The notes under the pieces were generated by a model, which saw nothing but the letters and a program-made list of their open reading frames with translations, was not told the DNA's origin and did not search any database. Below are positions 1 through 7,888 of a DNA stretch of 41,910 nt, one piece after another. Positions within the stretch are counted from its first letter, which is position 1; every line of letters begins with the position of its first letter. The translations under genes and the position numbers were made by a program. Source of the DNA: Methyloprofundus sp. (lineage in GTDB: Bacteria > Pseudomonadota > Gammaproteobacteria > Methylococcales > Methylomonadaceae); NCBI GenBank assembly GCA_014859465.1, contig JACUUF010000022.1, forward strand, positions 1-41,910, in the 5' to 3' direction.

Positions 1-59
1 GGTACCGGCTGATGGCTGAGAATATTTATGAATTATTAGTTGAGGCAGGCGCCCTATAA
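1..59 (+). CDS. C-terminal end of an unidentified protein (partial)
   Basis: A frame open from the left edge (first full codon at base 3) reads YRLMAENIYELLVEAGAL and stops at TAA 57-59. It looks like a helical C-terminus, but 18 residues are too few to assign a family. It points toward the convergent ntrC gene. The palindromic repeat lies between the two stop codons. It may simply be a chance open frame. Confidence 0.35.
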   Translation, partial: YRLMAENIYELLVEAGAL

Positions 60-142
60 GTGCTAGACCATCTTGGGTAAAAACTGCAAAAGTTATCAGT
101 GGTGTACCTTGCAAAGGTTAGTTACAGAATGACCTCTACGAG

Positions 143-223
143 CATGGCTATCTACCCAAGTCTTAAAGCCTTCGCCAGAGGGAAAACCCGCAAGGAGCGG
201 ATTGCTCCCTCTGGAAAAGGCTT
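143..223 (+). repeat. Palindromic dispersed repeat, copy 1
   Basis: Bases 166-172 (AAGCCTT) and 175-182 (CCAGAGGG) pair with 207-214 (CCCTCTGG) and 217-223 (AAGGCTT). An inner CCGC (188-191) pairs with GCGG (197-200), so the element folds into a long nested hairpin. The stretch from 143 on is about 88% identical over 41 bases to 40912-40953 near the other end of the window, in the same orientation. It behaves like an intergenic REP/MITE-type element. It could also terminate transcription between two convergent genes, although there is no strong T-run. Confidence 0.75.
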
Positions 224-293
224 CATCACTTAACAATCGAGGGTATTAAATGTGACTCCCTTAGTAAAGTCATGAGCACATAGTCTTGCGCAA

Positions 294-1721
294 TTATTCA
301 ATGGCTAATTCTTTGATTTTTCGAGTTAGCGTATTGCGTCCATAACCTAGCAAGTTAGCGGCTTCATTTCGATGTCCTTGAGTTTGTAGTAAAGCTGATT
401 TAATTAAAATTTTCTCAGTTAAAGGGATAATCTGCTTGGCAATATCTTTTTCTCCTCGTTGTATTTTTTCTTCTATTGTGTTTTTTAGGCTTAACTCCCA
501 GTTATTTTTTAAGTTTATTGATTTTTCAGTGTTTTGGCTTGATGTCTTTTGAGCAAGTAATTCAGGGGGTAAATCAGCTAAATGGACTTCTCTGCCTGTC
601 GCCATGACGGTAAGCCAGCGGCAAGTATTTTCCAATTGGCGTACATTACCTGGCCATGGCAAAGCACATAAATAAGACTCGGCTTCAGGCATTAATATTT
701 TCATTTCAGTACTTAATTCTTTTGCAGCGGTGCTAAGAAAGTGCTGCATCAGTATCGGAATGTCTTGACTGCGATCATGTAAAGGGGGGATATGAATACG
801 AATTACATTAAGTCGATGAAATAAATCTTCTCTAAATAGACCTTGTTCGACCAGTTCTTCAAGATTTTGATGCGTCGCGGCAATAATACGTACATTGACT
901 TTGGTGGGGGTATGTGCGCCTACCGAATAAAATTCATTATCTGCTAGCACGCGTAGTAAGCGTGTTTGTAGTTCCGCAGGCATATCACCAATTTCATCCA
1001 GAAATAAAGTGCCATTGTTCGCTTGTTCAAAGCGACCTACGCGCCTTGAATTAGCGCCAGTAAAAGCGCCTTTTTCATGGCCAAATAATTCTGATTCCAT
1101 CAGATCTTTAGGAATAGCAGCCATATTTAAGGCAATAAAAGGTTCTTTAGTGCGTGGGCTATGTCGATGCAGTGCTTTAGCAACTAACTCCTTTCCAGTC
1201 CCGGATTGGCCATTGATCAGTACTGTAATATGCGAGCGTGCTAATCGACCAATAGCACGAAATACTTCCTGCATAGCCGGTGCTTCGCCAATAATCTCAG
1301 GCGGGGCAGTGGACTCCTTATTAATTTTCGGTTTTTTGTTTTTTTGCTGCTCACTATGTAGGCAGGCACGCATAACAATCGCTAGCATCTCTTCAATATC
1401 AAAAGGTTTAGGTAGGTATTCAAAGGCACCACCGTGAAAAGCGGAGACAGCACTATCTAAATCAGAATGCGCCGTCATAATAATAACCGGTAATTTAGGG
1501 TGCGAATATTGAAGTTTTTCCAGTAAGTCTAGACCGTCCATGCCATCCATACGAATATCAGATACCAAAGCATCAGGCGTAGCATCTTGCAGTGCCTCAA
1601 GGAGTGTGTAGGCAGAAGCAAAACTACGTGTAGTGATATTGTTTTTTGCGAGTGTTTTTTCAATTACCCAGCGAATAGATTTATCATCATCGGTGATCCA
1701 TACATGATATTTGTTAGTCAT
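294..1721 (-). CDS. ntrC: Nitrogen regulation response regulator NtrC (sigma-54 activator)
   Basis: This is the two-component activator that, when phosphorylated by NtrB, drives sigma-54 promoters of nitrogen genes. The REC domain has acidic residues DDD near the N-terminus and the phospho-acceptor Asp55 in VSDIRMDGMDG. The AAA+ domain follows, with Walker A GQSGTGKE, the sigma-54 contact loop GAFTGA and Walker B LFLDEIGDMP. A Fis-type helix-turn-helix ends the protein (NEAANLLGYGRNTLTRKIKEL). I chose the ATG at 1721 (475 aa) because AGGA lies 7 bases upstream; an ATG two codons earlier at 1727 sits almost on top of that site. The start overlaps the ntrB stop by 8 bases, which indicates translational coupling. 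Four candidate targets are visible in this window: ntrB, glnA, glnK-amtB and the BBP2 porin. Confidence 0.97.
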   Translation of the reverse strand: MTNKYHVWITDDDKSIRWVIEKTLAKNNITTRSFASAYTLLEALQDATPDALVSDIRMDGMDGLDLLEKLQYSHPKLPVIIMTAHSDLDSAVSAFHGGAFEYLPKPFDIEEMLAIVMRACLHSEQQKNKKPKINKESTAPPEIIGEAPAMQEVFRAIGRLARSHITVLINGQSGTGKELVAKALHRHSPRTKEPFIALNMAAIPKDLMESELFGHEKGAFTGANSRRVGRFEQANNGTLFLDEIGDMPAELQTRLLRVLADNEFYSVGAHTPTKVNVRIIAATHQNLEELVEQGLFREDLFHRLNVIRIHIPPLHDRSQDIPILMQHFLSTAAKELSTEMKILMPEAESYLCALPWPGNVRQLENTCRWLTVMATGREVHLADLPPELLAQKTSSQNTEKSINLKNNWELSLKNTIEEKIQRGEKDIAKQIIPLTEKILIKSALLQTQGHRNEAANLLGYGRNTLTRKIKELAIE

Positions 1722-2772
1722 TAGCATTTCCTACGGGTATATAAATTGAAAAAACCGTTTCATCGCGATTGCTGCTGCACTCGATGATGCCATTGTATTG
1801 ATTAATAATTGACTGTGCGATAGGTAAACCGAGTCCAGTGCCGTTACTGCGGCCGGTAATCATGGGGTAGAAAATTTGGCTTATAAGTTCTGGTTTTATC
1901 CCAGAGCCATTATCGATAATGTCGATTTTTGCTGTCAGTTTGTGGCGCTTTCCAGCAATTGTCATTTGTCTAATGATGCGCGAACGTAAGATTATTTTAC
2001 CTCCCTTTTTATCTTCAATAGCTTGGGCTGCATTGCGTACAATATTTAAAAATACTTGAATGAGTTGGTTTTTATCGGCCTGTAATTCAGGGATGCTGGG
2101 GTCATAATCACGCTCTAATGTGATCGAATCATTAACTTCGGCTTGCACCAGTTGCCTGACGCGCTCTAGTGCCTTATGTAGGTTAAATGAGACTTTGTTG
2201 GGCACTTTGTTGGGGCCGAGCATTTTGTCTATCAGCGACTTCATGCGGTCAGCTTCTTCGATGATAATTTGGGTATATTCTGTTAATTCATTATCTTCTA
2301 GTTCAAGCGCTAATAATTGTGCGGCGCCTCGTAAACCACCCAAAGGGTTTTTTATTTCATGTGCCAAGCCGCGCATTAGCATGCGTGAGGTGTTTTGTTG
2401 GTCTAGGAGTTGTTCTTCTTTGGAGATGCGCAAATGGCGATCAACTTGTAGTAATTCAATTAAGATTTCCGTTGCTTTGTTAGCCTCGATGACTGGGGTG
2501 GCGCTAATATTAAGGGTGATATTTTTGCTTTGTATACGCAAGGTCAATTCCCGATTTACAAAGGCTTCATTATGCGATATCGACTTCTCTAGATCTTTAA
2601 TGAATTTTGTATCACTAATAAATAAAGACTGTGCTGACTTTCCCTTTAAATGTCTTGAGCTATCCCCAAGTAAAATCTCGCCCGCTATATTAATATACGT
2701 GAGTTTTAAATTGGCATTAAAAAGTAGAATGGCTACGGTTAGGTTGTCCAATATTTTGTTTTGTACAGTCAT
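1714..2772 (-). CDS. ntrB: Nitrogen regulation sensor histidine kinase NtrB (GlnL)
   Basis: This is the cytosolic histidine kinase/phosphatase that partners NtrC and is controlled by PII. At 352 aa it has the family's usual length. An N-terminal PAS domain (about 1-110) is followed by a HisKA domain with the phospho-acceptor His138 in GLAHEIKNPLGGLRGAAQLL. The HATPase_c domain has the N box FLNIVRNAAQAIED and glycine boxes DNGSGI and GTGLGLPIAQ. No membrane segment is present, as expected for NtrB. It is the first gene of an ntrBC unit separated from glnA by a terminator, two NtrC sites and a sigma-54 promoter, so it is probably autoregulated. No clear Shine-Dalgarno sequence precedes the ATG. 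Confidence 0.96.
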   Translation of the reverse strand: MTVQNKILDNLTVAILLFNANLKLTYINIAGEILLGDSSRHLKGKSAQSLFISDTKFIKDLEKSISHNEAFVNRELTLRIQSKNITLNISATPVIEANKATEILIELLQVDRHLRISKEEQLLDQQNTSRMLMRGLAHEIKNPLGGLRGAAQLLALELEDNELTEYTQIIIEEADRMKSLIDKMLGPNKVPNKVSFNLHKALERVRQLVQAEVNDSITLERDYDPSIPELQADKNQLIQVFLNIVRNAAQAIEDKKGGKIILRSRIIRQMTIAGKRHKLTAKIDIIDNGSGIKPELISQIFYPMITGRSNGTGLGLPIAQSIINQYNGIIECSSNRDETVFSIYIPVGNAND

Positions 2773-2802
2773 TTAGTTTATGAATAATATTATTTTAGTT
2801 AA

Positions 2803-2818
2803 AGCAATTGTTCGACCA
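2803..2818 (-). promoter_or_regulatory. Sigma-54 promoter of ntrBC
   Basis: On the minus strand this reads TGGTCGAACAATTGCT. It has the invariant GG (-24) and GC (-12) at the correct spacing and a perfect TTGCT -12 box. It ends about 30 bases upstream of the ntrB ATG. Two NtrC sites lie about 110-160 bases upstream, the normal enhancer arrangement. The -24 half deviates (TGGTCG instead of TGGCAC). Confidence 0.6.
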
Positions 2819-2929
2819 AACTAAAAGCTAAGTTGAGTTTATTGCCCCTAAAGGATCAAAATATTCATACGATTTGCAAGTAGCAAGGGGTGAGCTTGCA
2901 ATTTGGTAAGCAAAAGAGATAAAAGTTTT

Positions 2930-2946
2930 TGCACTATAGTGGTGCG
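2930..2946. promoter_or_regulatory. NtrC-binding site (proximal to ntrB)
   Basis: TGCAC-TATAGTG-GTGCG matches the dyad GCAC-N7-GTGC recognised by NtrC. Its centre is 31 bp from the next site (2961-2977), about three helical turns. That places both on the same DNA face for cooperative oligomer assembly. Confidence 0.65.
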
Positions 2947-2960
2947 TTCGATGCGATTTA

Positions 2961-2977
2961 AGCACCAATTTGGTGCT
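2961..2977. promoter_or_regulatory. NtrC-binding site (distal to ntrB), perfect dyad
   Basis: AGCACCAATTTGGTGCT is a perfect 17-bp palindrome with the consensus NtrC core GCACCA...TGGTGC. It lies between the glnA terminator and ntrB, so it most likely serves the ntrBC promoter rather than glnA, which has its own site upstream. Confidence 0.75.
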
Positions 2978-2995
2978 GTGAATTTTGTTTTAGTT

Positions 2996-3033
2996 ATAAA
3001 AAAAGGGCAACTGAAAATCCAGATGCCCTTTTG
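2996..3033 (-). terminator. Rho-independent terminator of glnA
   Basis: On the minus strand a stem AAAGGGCA...TGCCCTTT is followed by seven T residues, about 50 bases past the glnA stop codon. It separates glnA from the downstream ntrBC unit. Confidence 0.8.
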
Positions 3034-3079
3034 TATTGCTGATCTCTTAACGAAATAGTAAGAGCTTTATGCGCTTAGT

Positions 3080-4489
3080 TTATAAGCTATAGTACATATC
3101 AAACTCTACAGGGTGCGTGCTTACGCGTAAACGCTGTACTTCTTCAGTTTTTAAAGCAATATAACCATCGATTGCGTCGTCAGTAAAAACACCACCACGC
3201 GTTAAGAATTCACGATCTGCATCTAATGCTTTTAATGCTTCGTCAAAAGAGAAAGCCACTTGTGGAATTAATTTCTCTTCTTCTGGCGGTAGGTCATACA
3301 AGTCTTTATCCATTGCATCACCGGGGTGAATTTTATTTTGGATGCCATCAAGACCAGCCATTAACATAGCAGCAAATGATAGGTAAGGGTTTGCTGTTGA
3401 ATCAGGGAAACGTACTTCAATACGACGACCTTTTGGGTTGTTAACAAAAGGAATACGAATTGATGCTGAACGGTTACGTGCTGAATACGCTAACATAACA
3501 GGGGCTTCAAAGTGTGGCACTAAGCGTTTGTAGCTGTTAGTTGAGGCATTAGTTAAAGCGTTTAATGCTTTCGCGTGTTTAATGATACCGCCGATGTAGA
3601 ATAGCGCCATTTCAGATAGGCCGCCATATAAATCACCAGTAAATAAGTTAACGCCATCTTTAGCTAAAGACTGGTGTACGTGCATGCCGCTACCATTGTC
3701 ACCAACAATAGGTTTAGGCATAAACGTAGCTGTTTTGCCGTATGCGTGCGCAATGTTAGCAATAACATATTTTAATTCTAATACTTCATCTGCTTTCTTG
3801 ACTAATGTGTTAAATCTAACGCCGATTTCACATTGACCCGCTGTTGCTACTTCGTGGTGATGAACTTCAGTGATTTGCCCCATTTCTTCTAATACTAGGC
3901 ACATTGCAGAGCGCATGTCTTGTAAAGAGTCTACTGGAGGTACGGGGAAATAACCGCCTTTTACGCCTGGACGGTGCCCAATGTTACCATCTTCGTAAAC
4001 TTTTGCAGAGTTCCAGCCTGCTTCATTAGAATCGATTTGGTAGCTACAACCGCCCATGTCAGTGTTCCAGCGCACATCGTCAAAGACGAAAAATTCGTTT
4101 TCAGGACCAAAAAAAGCGGTATCGGCAATGCCTGTAGATTGTAGATAAGCTTCGGCGCGTTTCGCGATAGAGCGTGGATCCCGTTGGTAACCTTGCATAT
4201 CTTTAGGTTCGATGATGTCGCAACGTAAAATTAAAGTGTTGTCATCAAAGAATGGATCGATTTTTGCGGAATAGGGATCTGGCATTAAAATCATGTCAGA
4301 TTCATTAATACCTTTCCAGCCTGCAACAGAAGAACCATCGAACATATTACCTTCTTCAAAAGTATCTTCATCGATGCTGTGTGCTGGAAAGGTGACATGT
4401 TGCTCTTTGCCTCGGGTATCGCAAAAACGAAAATCAACAAATTTGATGTCGTTTTCTTGGATCATTTTAAGGACGTTTTCTACTGACAT
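3080..4489 (-). CDS. glnA: Glutamine synthetase type I (GlnA)
   Basis: Catalyses ATP-dependent condensation of glutamate and ammonium to glutamine, the main ammonium-assimilation step at low nitrogen. The 469 residues match the usual GS-I length. Recognisable motifs are DGSSVAGW near the N-terminus, [12 protein letters not shown] (metal-binding Glu), [13 protein letters not shown], and the C-terminal [19 protein letters not shown]. Tyr398 in DLYDLPPEE (397 without Met) is the adenylylation site of the GS-I-beta subgroup, so activity is probably tuned by GlnE. AGGAG lies 8-12 bases before the ATG. A sigma-54 promoter at 4620-4635 and an NtrC site at 4686-4702 lie upstream, and a terminator follows the gene. 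Confidence 0.98.
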   Translation of the reverse strand: MSVENVLKMIQENDIKFVDFRFCDTRGKEQHVTFPAHSIDEDTFEEGNMFDGSSVAGWKGINESDMILMPDPYSAKIDPFFDDNTLILRCDIIEPKDMQGYQRDPRSIAKRAEAYLQSTGIADTAFFGPENEFFVFDDVRWNTDMGGCSYQIDSNEAGWNSAKVYEDGNIGHRPGVKGGYFPVPPVDSLQDMRSAMCLVLEEMGQITEVHHHEVATAGQCEIGVRFNTLVKKADEVLELKYVIANIAHAYGKTATFMPKPIVGDNGSGMHVHQSLAKDGVNLFTGDLYGGLSEMALFYIGGIIKHAKALNALTNASTNSYKRLVPHFEAPVMLAYSARNRSASIRIPFVNNPKGRRIEVRFPDSTANPYLSFAAMLMAGLDGIQNKIHPGDAMDKDLYDLPPEEEKLIPQVAFSFDEALKALDADREFLTRGGVFTDDAIDGYIALKTEEVQRLRVSTHPVEFDMYYSL

Positions 4490-4619
4490 TTAAGGCTTCT
4501 CCTGAGAGTTATTGTAATTGGCAAAACCGCGTCATGTGGGACACACGAACGATAGTACATTATAATCTAAAAATAAAAAATACTTATATTCTTGGTCTCA
4601 TAAATATTATTGTATTTTA

Positions 4620-4635
4620 AGCATAAAATATGCCA
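4620..4635 (-). promoter_or_regulatory. Sigma-54 promoter of glnA
   Basis: The minus strand reads TGGCATATTTTATGCT, with GG and GC exactly 12 bases apart as in the -24/-12 consensus TGGCAC-N5-TTGCW. Initiation about 12 bases past the GC would leave a leader of roughly 120 bases before the glnA ATG. The perfect NtrC dyad is centred about 85 bp upstream of the inferred start. Confidence 0.8.
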
Positions 4636-4685
4636 TTTTTAAGTAATTGATTTTGAAGTAAATTGTTATTTATCATGGAATTTAT

Positions 4686-4702
4686 CGCACCATATCGGTG
4701 CG
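4686..4702. promoter_or_regulatory. NtrC-binding site upstream of glnA, near-perfect dyad
   Basis: CGCACCATATCGGTGCG has palindromic 6-base arms CGCACC/GGTGCG around ATATC, matching the NtrC consensus. It is the only clear dyad in this gap and sits at a normal enhancer distance from the glnA -24/-12 element. Confidence 0.8.
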
Positions 4703-4842
4703 TTGCTGTGTATTTACTAAAATTGGGATAAATAGAATTCATTAAAAGCTAGATTATTTTGTTATCATTAGTTTTTATTTTCTACGCGTGGCACGAAAAA
4801 TGAAACCATTAACCGTAGTTACTTCTTGGGTCTGTATGTCAG

Positions 4843-5102
4843 ATGTCTTCTAACATAGCTTCAGCGATTGATTATAAAGGTTTATCAGCTAAACTTGGGG
4901 GTGTTGCTTTTGGGTCTATAACGGATATTGATGAAAAACAATATTTAATAGAACAGGAGGCTTTATTAATAGTAGCGTTCCTGCTGAGCGTATGAAATAT
5001 GAAAATGTGGGTGATAAAAATTTGTTAATTAAAAATGCTGAAACTGCCTTAGATGATGTGCTGAGTCGAAGAGCTACCATGGAAATTATAGTTAATAAAT
5101 AA
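4843..5102 (+). pseudogene. Decayed OmpA-like protein remnant
   Basis: Two overlapping reading frames together resemble one damaged gene. The first runs from an ATG at 4843 (MSSNIASAIDYKGLSAKLGG...) to TGA 4993-4995. The second, one frame over, reads SSVPAERMKYENVGDKNLLI and then NAETALDDVLSRRATMEIIV, ending at TAA 5102. The second part fits the end of the OmpA C-terminal peptidoglycan-binding fold: a Pro-x-x-Arg motif, Gly-x-x-x-Pro-like spacing, then Asn...Arg-Arg-x-x-x-Ile. Switching between them needs a frameshift near 4957. The rest of the domain is missing, so this is probably a truncated, frame-shifted relic. The family call rests on short motifs only. Confidence 0.4.
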
Positions 5103-5130
5103 GAGCCTGAACTGAACGAAACAAATAAAG

Positions 5131-6402
5131 ATGTATTTAATTATGCTAGAAAATATAACACGACCTAAAGTGAGTAAAAATCTCAGTGGTCTAATTTTTT
5201 CCTATTGTATGCTTATATCTGTGCCAGCTATCGCGATAGATGAAACAATAGAAAATGTCCTCAAGCTAGGTGATGAGGCTAAGTATGGGCAACTAAAATT
5301 TGACTTAGGTTATCGCTATCAAAATGTCCACGTTGATAATAATTTACCTACCAAAACTGCTAATGCAAATACGCTGCGCTTAAGATTGGGGTATTTAACT
5401 CCCGAGCTTTATTATTTTCAGTCTTATATTGAATATGAGGGGAATTTAGCTATGCAGGAGGATTACAATAGCACGCGCAATGGTTATGCAGGTTTTGAGG
5501 CCGTAGCTGATTCAGAAGCGCAGGAACTAAATCAATTTTGGTTAAGTTTTGCCGGCATTACTGACACGCTTATTAAAGGTGGGCGGCAGAAAATTAACTT
5601 AGATAATCAGCGCTTTGTGGGAGATAATCACTGGCAACAAATGCAGCAAACTTTTGATTCTTTGTTGATTAGCAATCATTCCATTGAAAATTTAACACTC
5701 AATTTTGCCTATATAGGTGGCGTATTAAGCACGACTTCGTCTTACCGTAATTTGCAAATGCCGTTGCTAAATTTTACTTATAAATTTGGAAAATTTAGCA
5801 CTTTGACGGGTTATGCCTATTGGCTTGCTGATTATGGTCAATCAACAAACTCTAGTCAAACTTATGGTGTGCGTCTACATGGAGCGCCTGAGTTAAAGAA
5901 TGCTATCAGCTTATCTTACGATGTTGCTTATAGTAATCAATCAAACTACCAGAATAATCCAGGTAGTTTTCAATTAGATCGATACAATATTCTTTTGGGC
6001 ATTACTTATTCGGGTGTTACCCTTAAGTCTGGTATGGAGATATTGGATGGAAATGGCGTGTACGCATTTCAAACGCCGCTAGCTTCAAGTCATGGCTATC
6101 AGGGCTGGGCAGATCAGTTTTTGGTCACTCCAGCAGCCGGTGTGCGGGATATTCAAGCGACTATTGATAAAAACTTTTATGGGGTTGACTTTTTATTTGC
6201 TTATCATTCTTTTGCTGACTCGCATGGACATGGCTACTATGGCGATGAATATGATTTTTTGATTTCCAAAAACTTTGGCGAGCATTATCAGGTTTTAGCT
6301 AAATATGCTTATTATGATGCGGATAATTCTTTGGCGGCGCAAACAGCAGGCATTGATAAAAATACTCAGAAAATTTGGCTGCAGGGAAGTGTTAGTTTTT
6401 AG
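5131..6402 (+). CDS. Outer-membrane alginate-export-type beta-barrel porin
   Basis: Predicted outer-membrane barrel of the Alg_E/alginate-export-like family. It has a signal peptide (hydrophobic LSGLIFSYCMLISVPAIA, cleavage likely after AIA), alternating aromatic beta-strands throughout, the signature GGRQKINLDNQRFVGDNHWQ followed by QTFDSL, and a C-terminal Phe (QGSVSF) typical of barrel proteins. At 423 aa it is a normal length. The substrate cannot be read from sequence; relatives in non-alginate producers are generic porins. Start is uncertain: ATG 5131 or ATG 5143, neither with a strong ribosome site. It is convergent with the aminotransferase gene and shares a terminator hairpin with it. 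Confidence 0.8.
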   Translation: MYLIMLENITRPKVSKNLSGLIFSYCMLISVPAIAIDETIENVLKLGDEAKYGQLKFDLGYRYQNVHVDNNLPTKTANANTLRLRLGYLTPELYYFQSYIEYEGNLAMQEDYNSTRNGYAGFEAVADSEAQELNQFWLSFAGITDTLIKGGRQKINLDNQRFVGDNHWQQMQQTFDSLLISNHSIENLTLNFAYIGGVLSTTSSYRNLQMPLLNFTYKFGKFSTLTGYAYWLADYGQSTNSSQTYGVRLHGAPELKNAISLSYDVAYSNQSNYQNNPGSFQLDRYNILLGITYSGVTLKSGMEILDGNGVYAFQTPLASSHGYQGWADQFLVTPAAGVRDIQATIDKNFYGVDFLFAYHSFADSHGHGYYGDEYDFLISKNFGEHYQVLAKYAYYDADNSLAAQTAGIDKNTQKIWLQGSVSF

Positions 6403-6547
6403 TTTTGCGAGCTATATTAGCGATCATTATTGAATAACCCCTGAAACTAAAACAGCCTATTGAGAAACAGAGGTATTATACTTCCTGTGTTGCGCAAGCT
6501 TCATGCAGGCGGCATTGAGGATTTTATAGGTTTTTTCCTAGGCAGGA

Positions 6548-6575
6548 AAAGCCTTCTCCATAAGGAGAAGGCTTT
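6548..6575. terminator. Bidirectional terminator hairpin
   Basis: A perfect 12-bp stem AAAGCCTTCTCC / GGAGAAGGCTTT has a 4-base loop (ATAA). It lies between the convergent porin and aminotransferase genes. The minus strand continues in TTTT after the stem; the plus strand has only a short ATT. The stem shares CCTTCTCC with the other palindromes in this window. Confidence 0.75.
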
Positions 6576-6615
6576 ATTAGGCTCATGGTCTATAGATTAT
6601 CTTCTGCTGGGCTTT

Positions 6616-7800
6616 TTAGATAATCGCGCGTTTAATGCGCTCTAATGCTTTCTGTAAGTTTTCCATGCTGGTTGCAATAGATATTCTAATATGCCCAGGG
6701 CAGCCAAATGCTGAGCCTGGTACTAAGGCAACATTGGCTTTTTCAATGAAATACTCAGCCAAATCAAGATCGTTATTGACGCCATCAAGTTGTGCTATTA
6801 ATTTTTCCACATTAGGGAATACATAAAAAGTCCCGTCTGTTTTTAAGCATTCCACACCAGGAATTTTATTTAATTCCTTAACGACATAATTATGGCGTTT
6901 TTCGAATTCCACCATCATGATATCGATGCAGTTCTGATCGCCACGTAAGGCTTCTTCGGCTGCCACTTGCGAAATAGAGGTTGGGTTGGATGTACTTTGC
7001 GATTGGACTTTGCGCATTCCTGTAATAATCTCAGCAGGACCTGCGGCATAACCAATGCGCCAGCCTGTCATTGAATAGGCTTTAGATACCCCATTTAAGA
7101 CCATGCAGCGATTATAGAGTTCTGGACAAGCATTAAGGATATTAACAAAGTTCCCTTTTTGCCAAAGGATGTGTTCATACATATCATCTGTGGCAACAAT
7201 AATATTTGGATAGTTCAATAAAACTGTTGCCAGCGCTTTTAACTCATCTAAAGAATAAGCTACGCCGGTTGGATTAGAAGGGCTGTTGATGACAAATAAA
7301 CGTGTTTTATCTGTAATTGCTGCGCGCAGTTGTTCAGGTGATATTTTGAAATTTTGTGCTTGCGTAGTTTCAATGATGACAGGTACAGCATCAGCCAGTA
7401 ATACAATATCAGGATAAGAGACCCAGTACGGGGCAGGGATAATGACCTCATCGCCTTTGTTTAGTAATGCTTGAGCTAAATTGTAGAAGCTTTGCTTGCC
7501 GCCAGATGAAACTAAAATTTGTTTTAAATTATACTCAAAGCCATTATCGTTTTTGAATTTATCGATAATCGCTTGTTTTAAGCTAGGCGTGCCATCAACT
7601 GCGGTATATTTTGTAAAGCCATTATTAATCGCTTTAATAGCCGCGTCTTTAATATGATTCGGGGTGTCAAAGTCCGGTTCACCGGCTCCTAAACCAATAA
7701 TATCTCTACCTGCTGCGCGCATTTCGGCCGCTCTTGCTGTAATGGCAAGAGTTGGAGAAGGTTTGACTGCGCTAAGACGGTCAGAAAGTTTGATGCTCAT
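6616..7800 (-). CDS. aspC: Class I aspartate aminotransferase (Ib subgroup)
   Basis: A PLP-dependent transaminase, most likely converting aspartate and 2-oxoglutarate to oxaloacetate and glutamate. Members of this subgroup can also accept prephenate. Motifs in order: the substrate-domain GLGAGEPDFDTP, the fold signature SSGGKQSFYNLAQALL, INSPSNPTGVAY, and the PLP-Schiff-base lysine in LNGVSKAYSMTGWRIGYAAGP. The C-terminal RISIATS supplies the substrate-carboxylate Arg. At 394 aa it is full length. GAGGAAG precedes the ATG. It is divergent from uvrB across 88 bases that must hold both promoters. Confidence 0.93.
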   Translation of the reverse strand: MSIKLSDRLSAVKPSPTLAITARAAEMRAAGRDIIGLGAGEPDFDTPNHIKDAAIKAINNGFTKYTAVDGTPSLKQAIIDKFKNDNGFEYNLKQILVSSGGKQSFYNLAQALLNKGDEVIIPAPYWVSYPDIVLLADAVPVIIETTQAQNFKISPEQLRAAITDKTRLFVINSPSNPTGVAYSLDELKALATVLLNYPNIIVATDDMYEHILWQKGNFVNILNACPELYNRCMVLNGVSKAYSMTGWRIGYAAGPAEIITGMRKVQSQSTSNPTSISQVAAEEALRGDQNCIDIMMVEFEKRHNYVVKELNKIPGVECLKTDGTFYVFPNVEKLIAQLDGVNNDLDLAEYFIEKANVALVPGSAFGCPGHIRISIATSMENLQKALERIKRAII

Positions 7801-7888
7801 TAAGCTTCCTCAAGTCAATGAATGATAGTCAAAGGTGAATTATACCTTAGGAATAATAGTTTGTTAGAATGTCTAATTACTCAAGATA

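Noticed and set aside
1009-2776. Plus-strand open frames opposite ntrC and ntrB (1009-1437 and 2120-2776)
   Set aside because: They lie entirely over well-conserved genes on the other strand, have Ser/Cys-rich unlikely composition and no ribosome sites.
4500-4560. A closer -24/-12 element for glnA in TGACGCGGTTTTGCC
   Set aside because: The GG/GC spacing is off by one and the -24 GG is missing; the element at 4620-4635 fits much better.
7801-7888. LexA (SOS) operator before uvrB
   Set aside because: No CTGT-N8-ACAG dyad is present; the TTAGA-ATG-TCTAA dyad does not fit the LexA consensus of this group.
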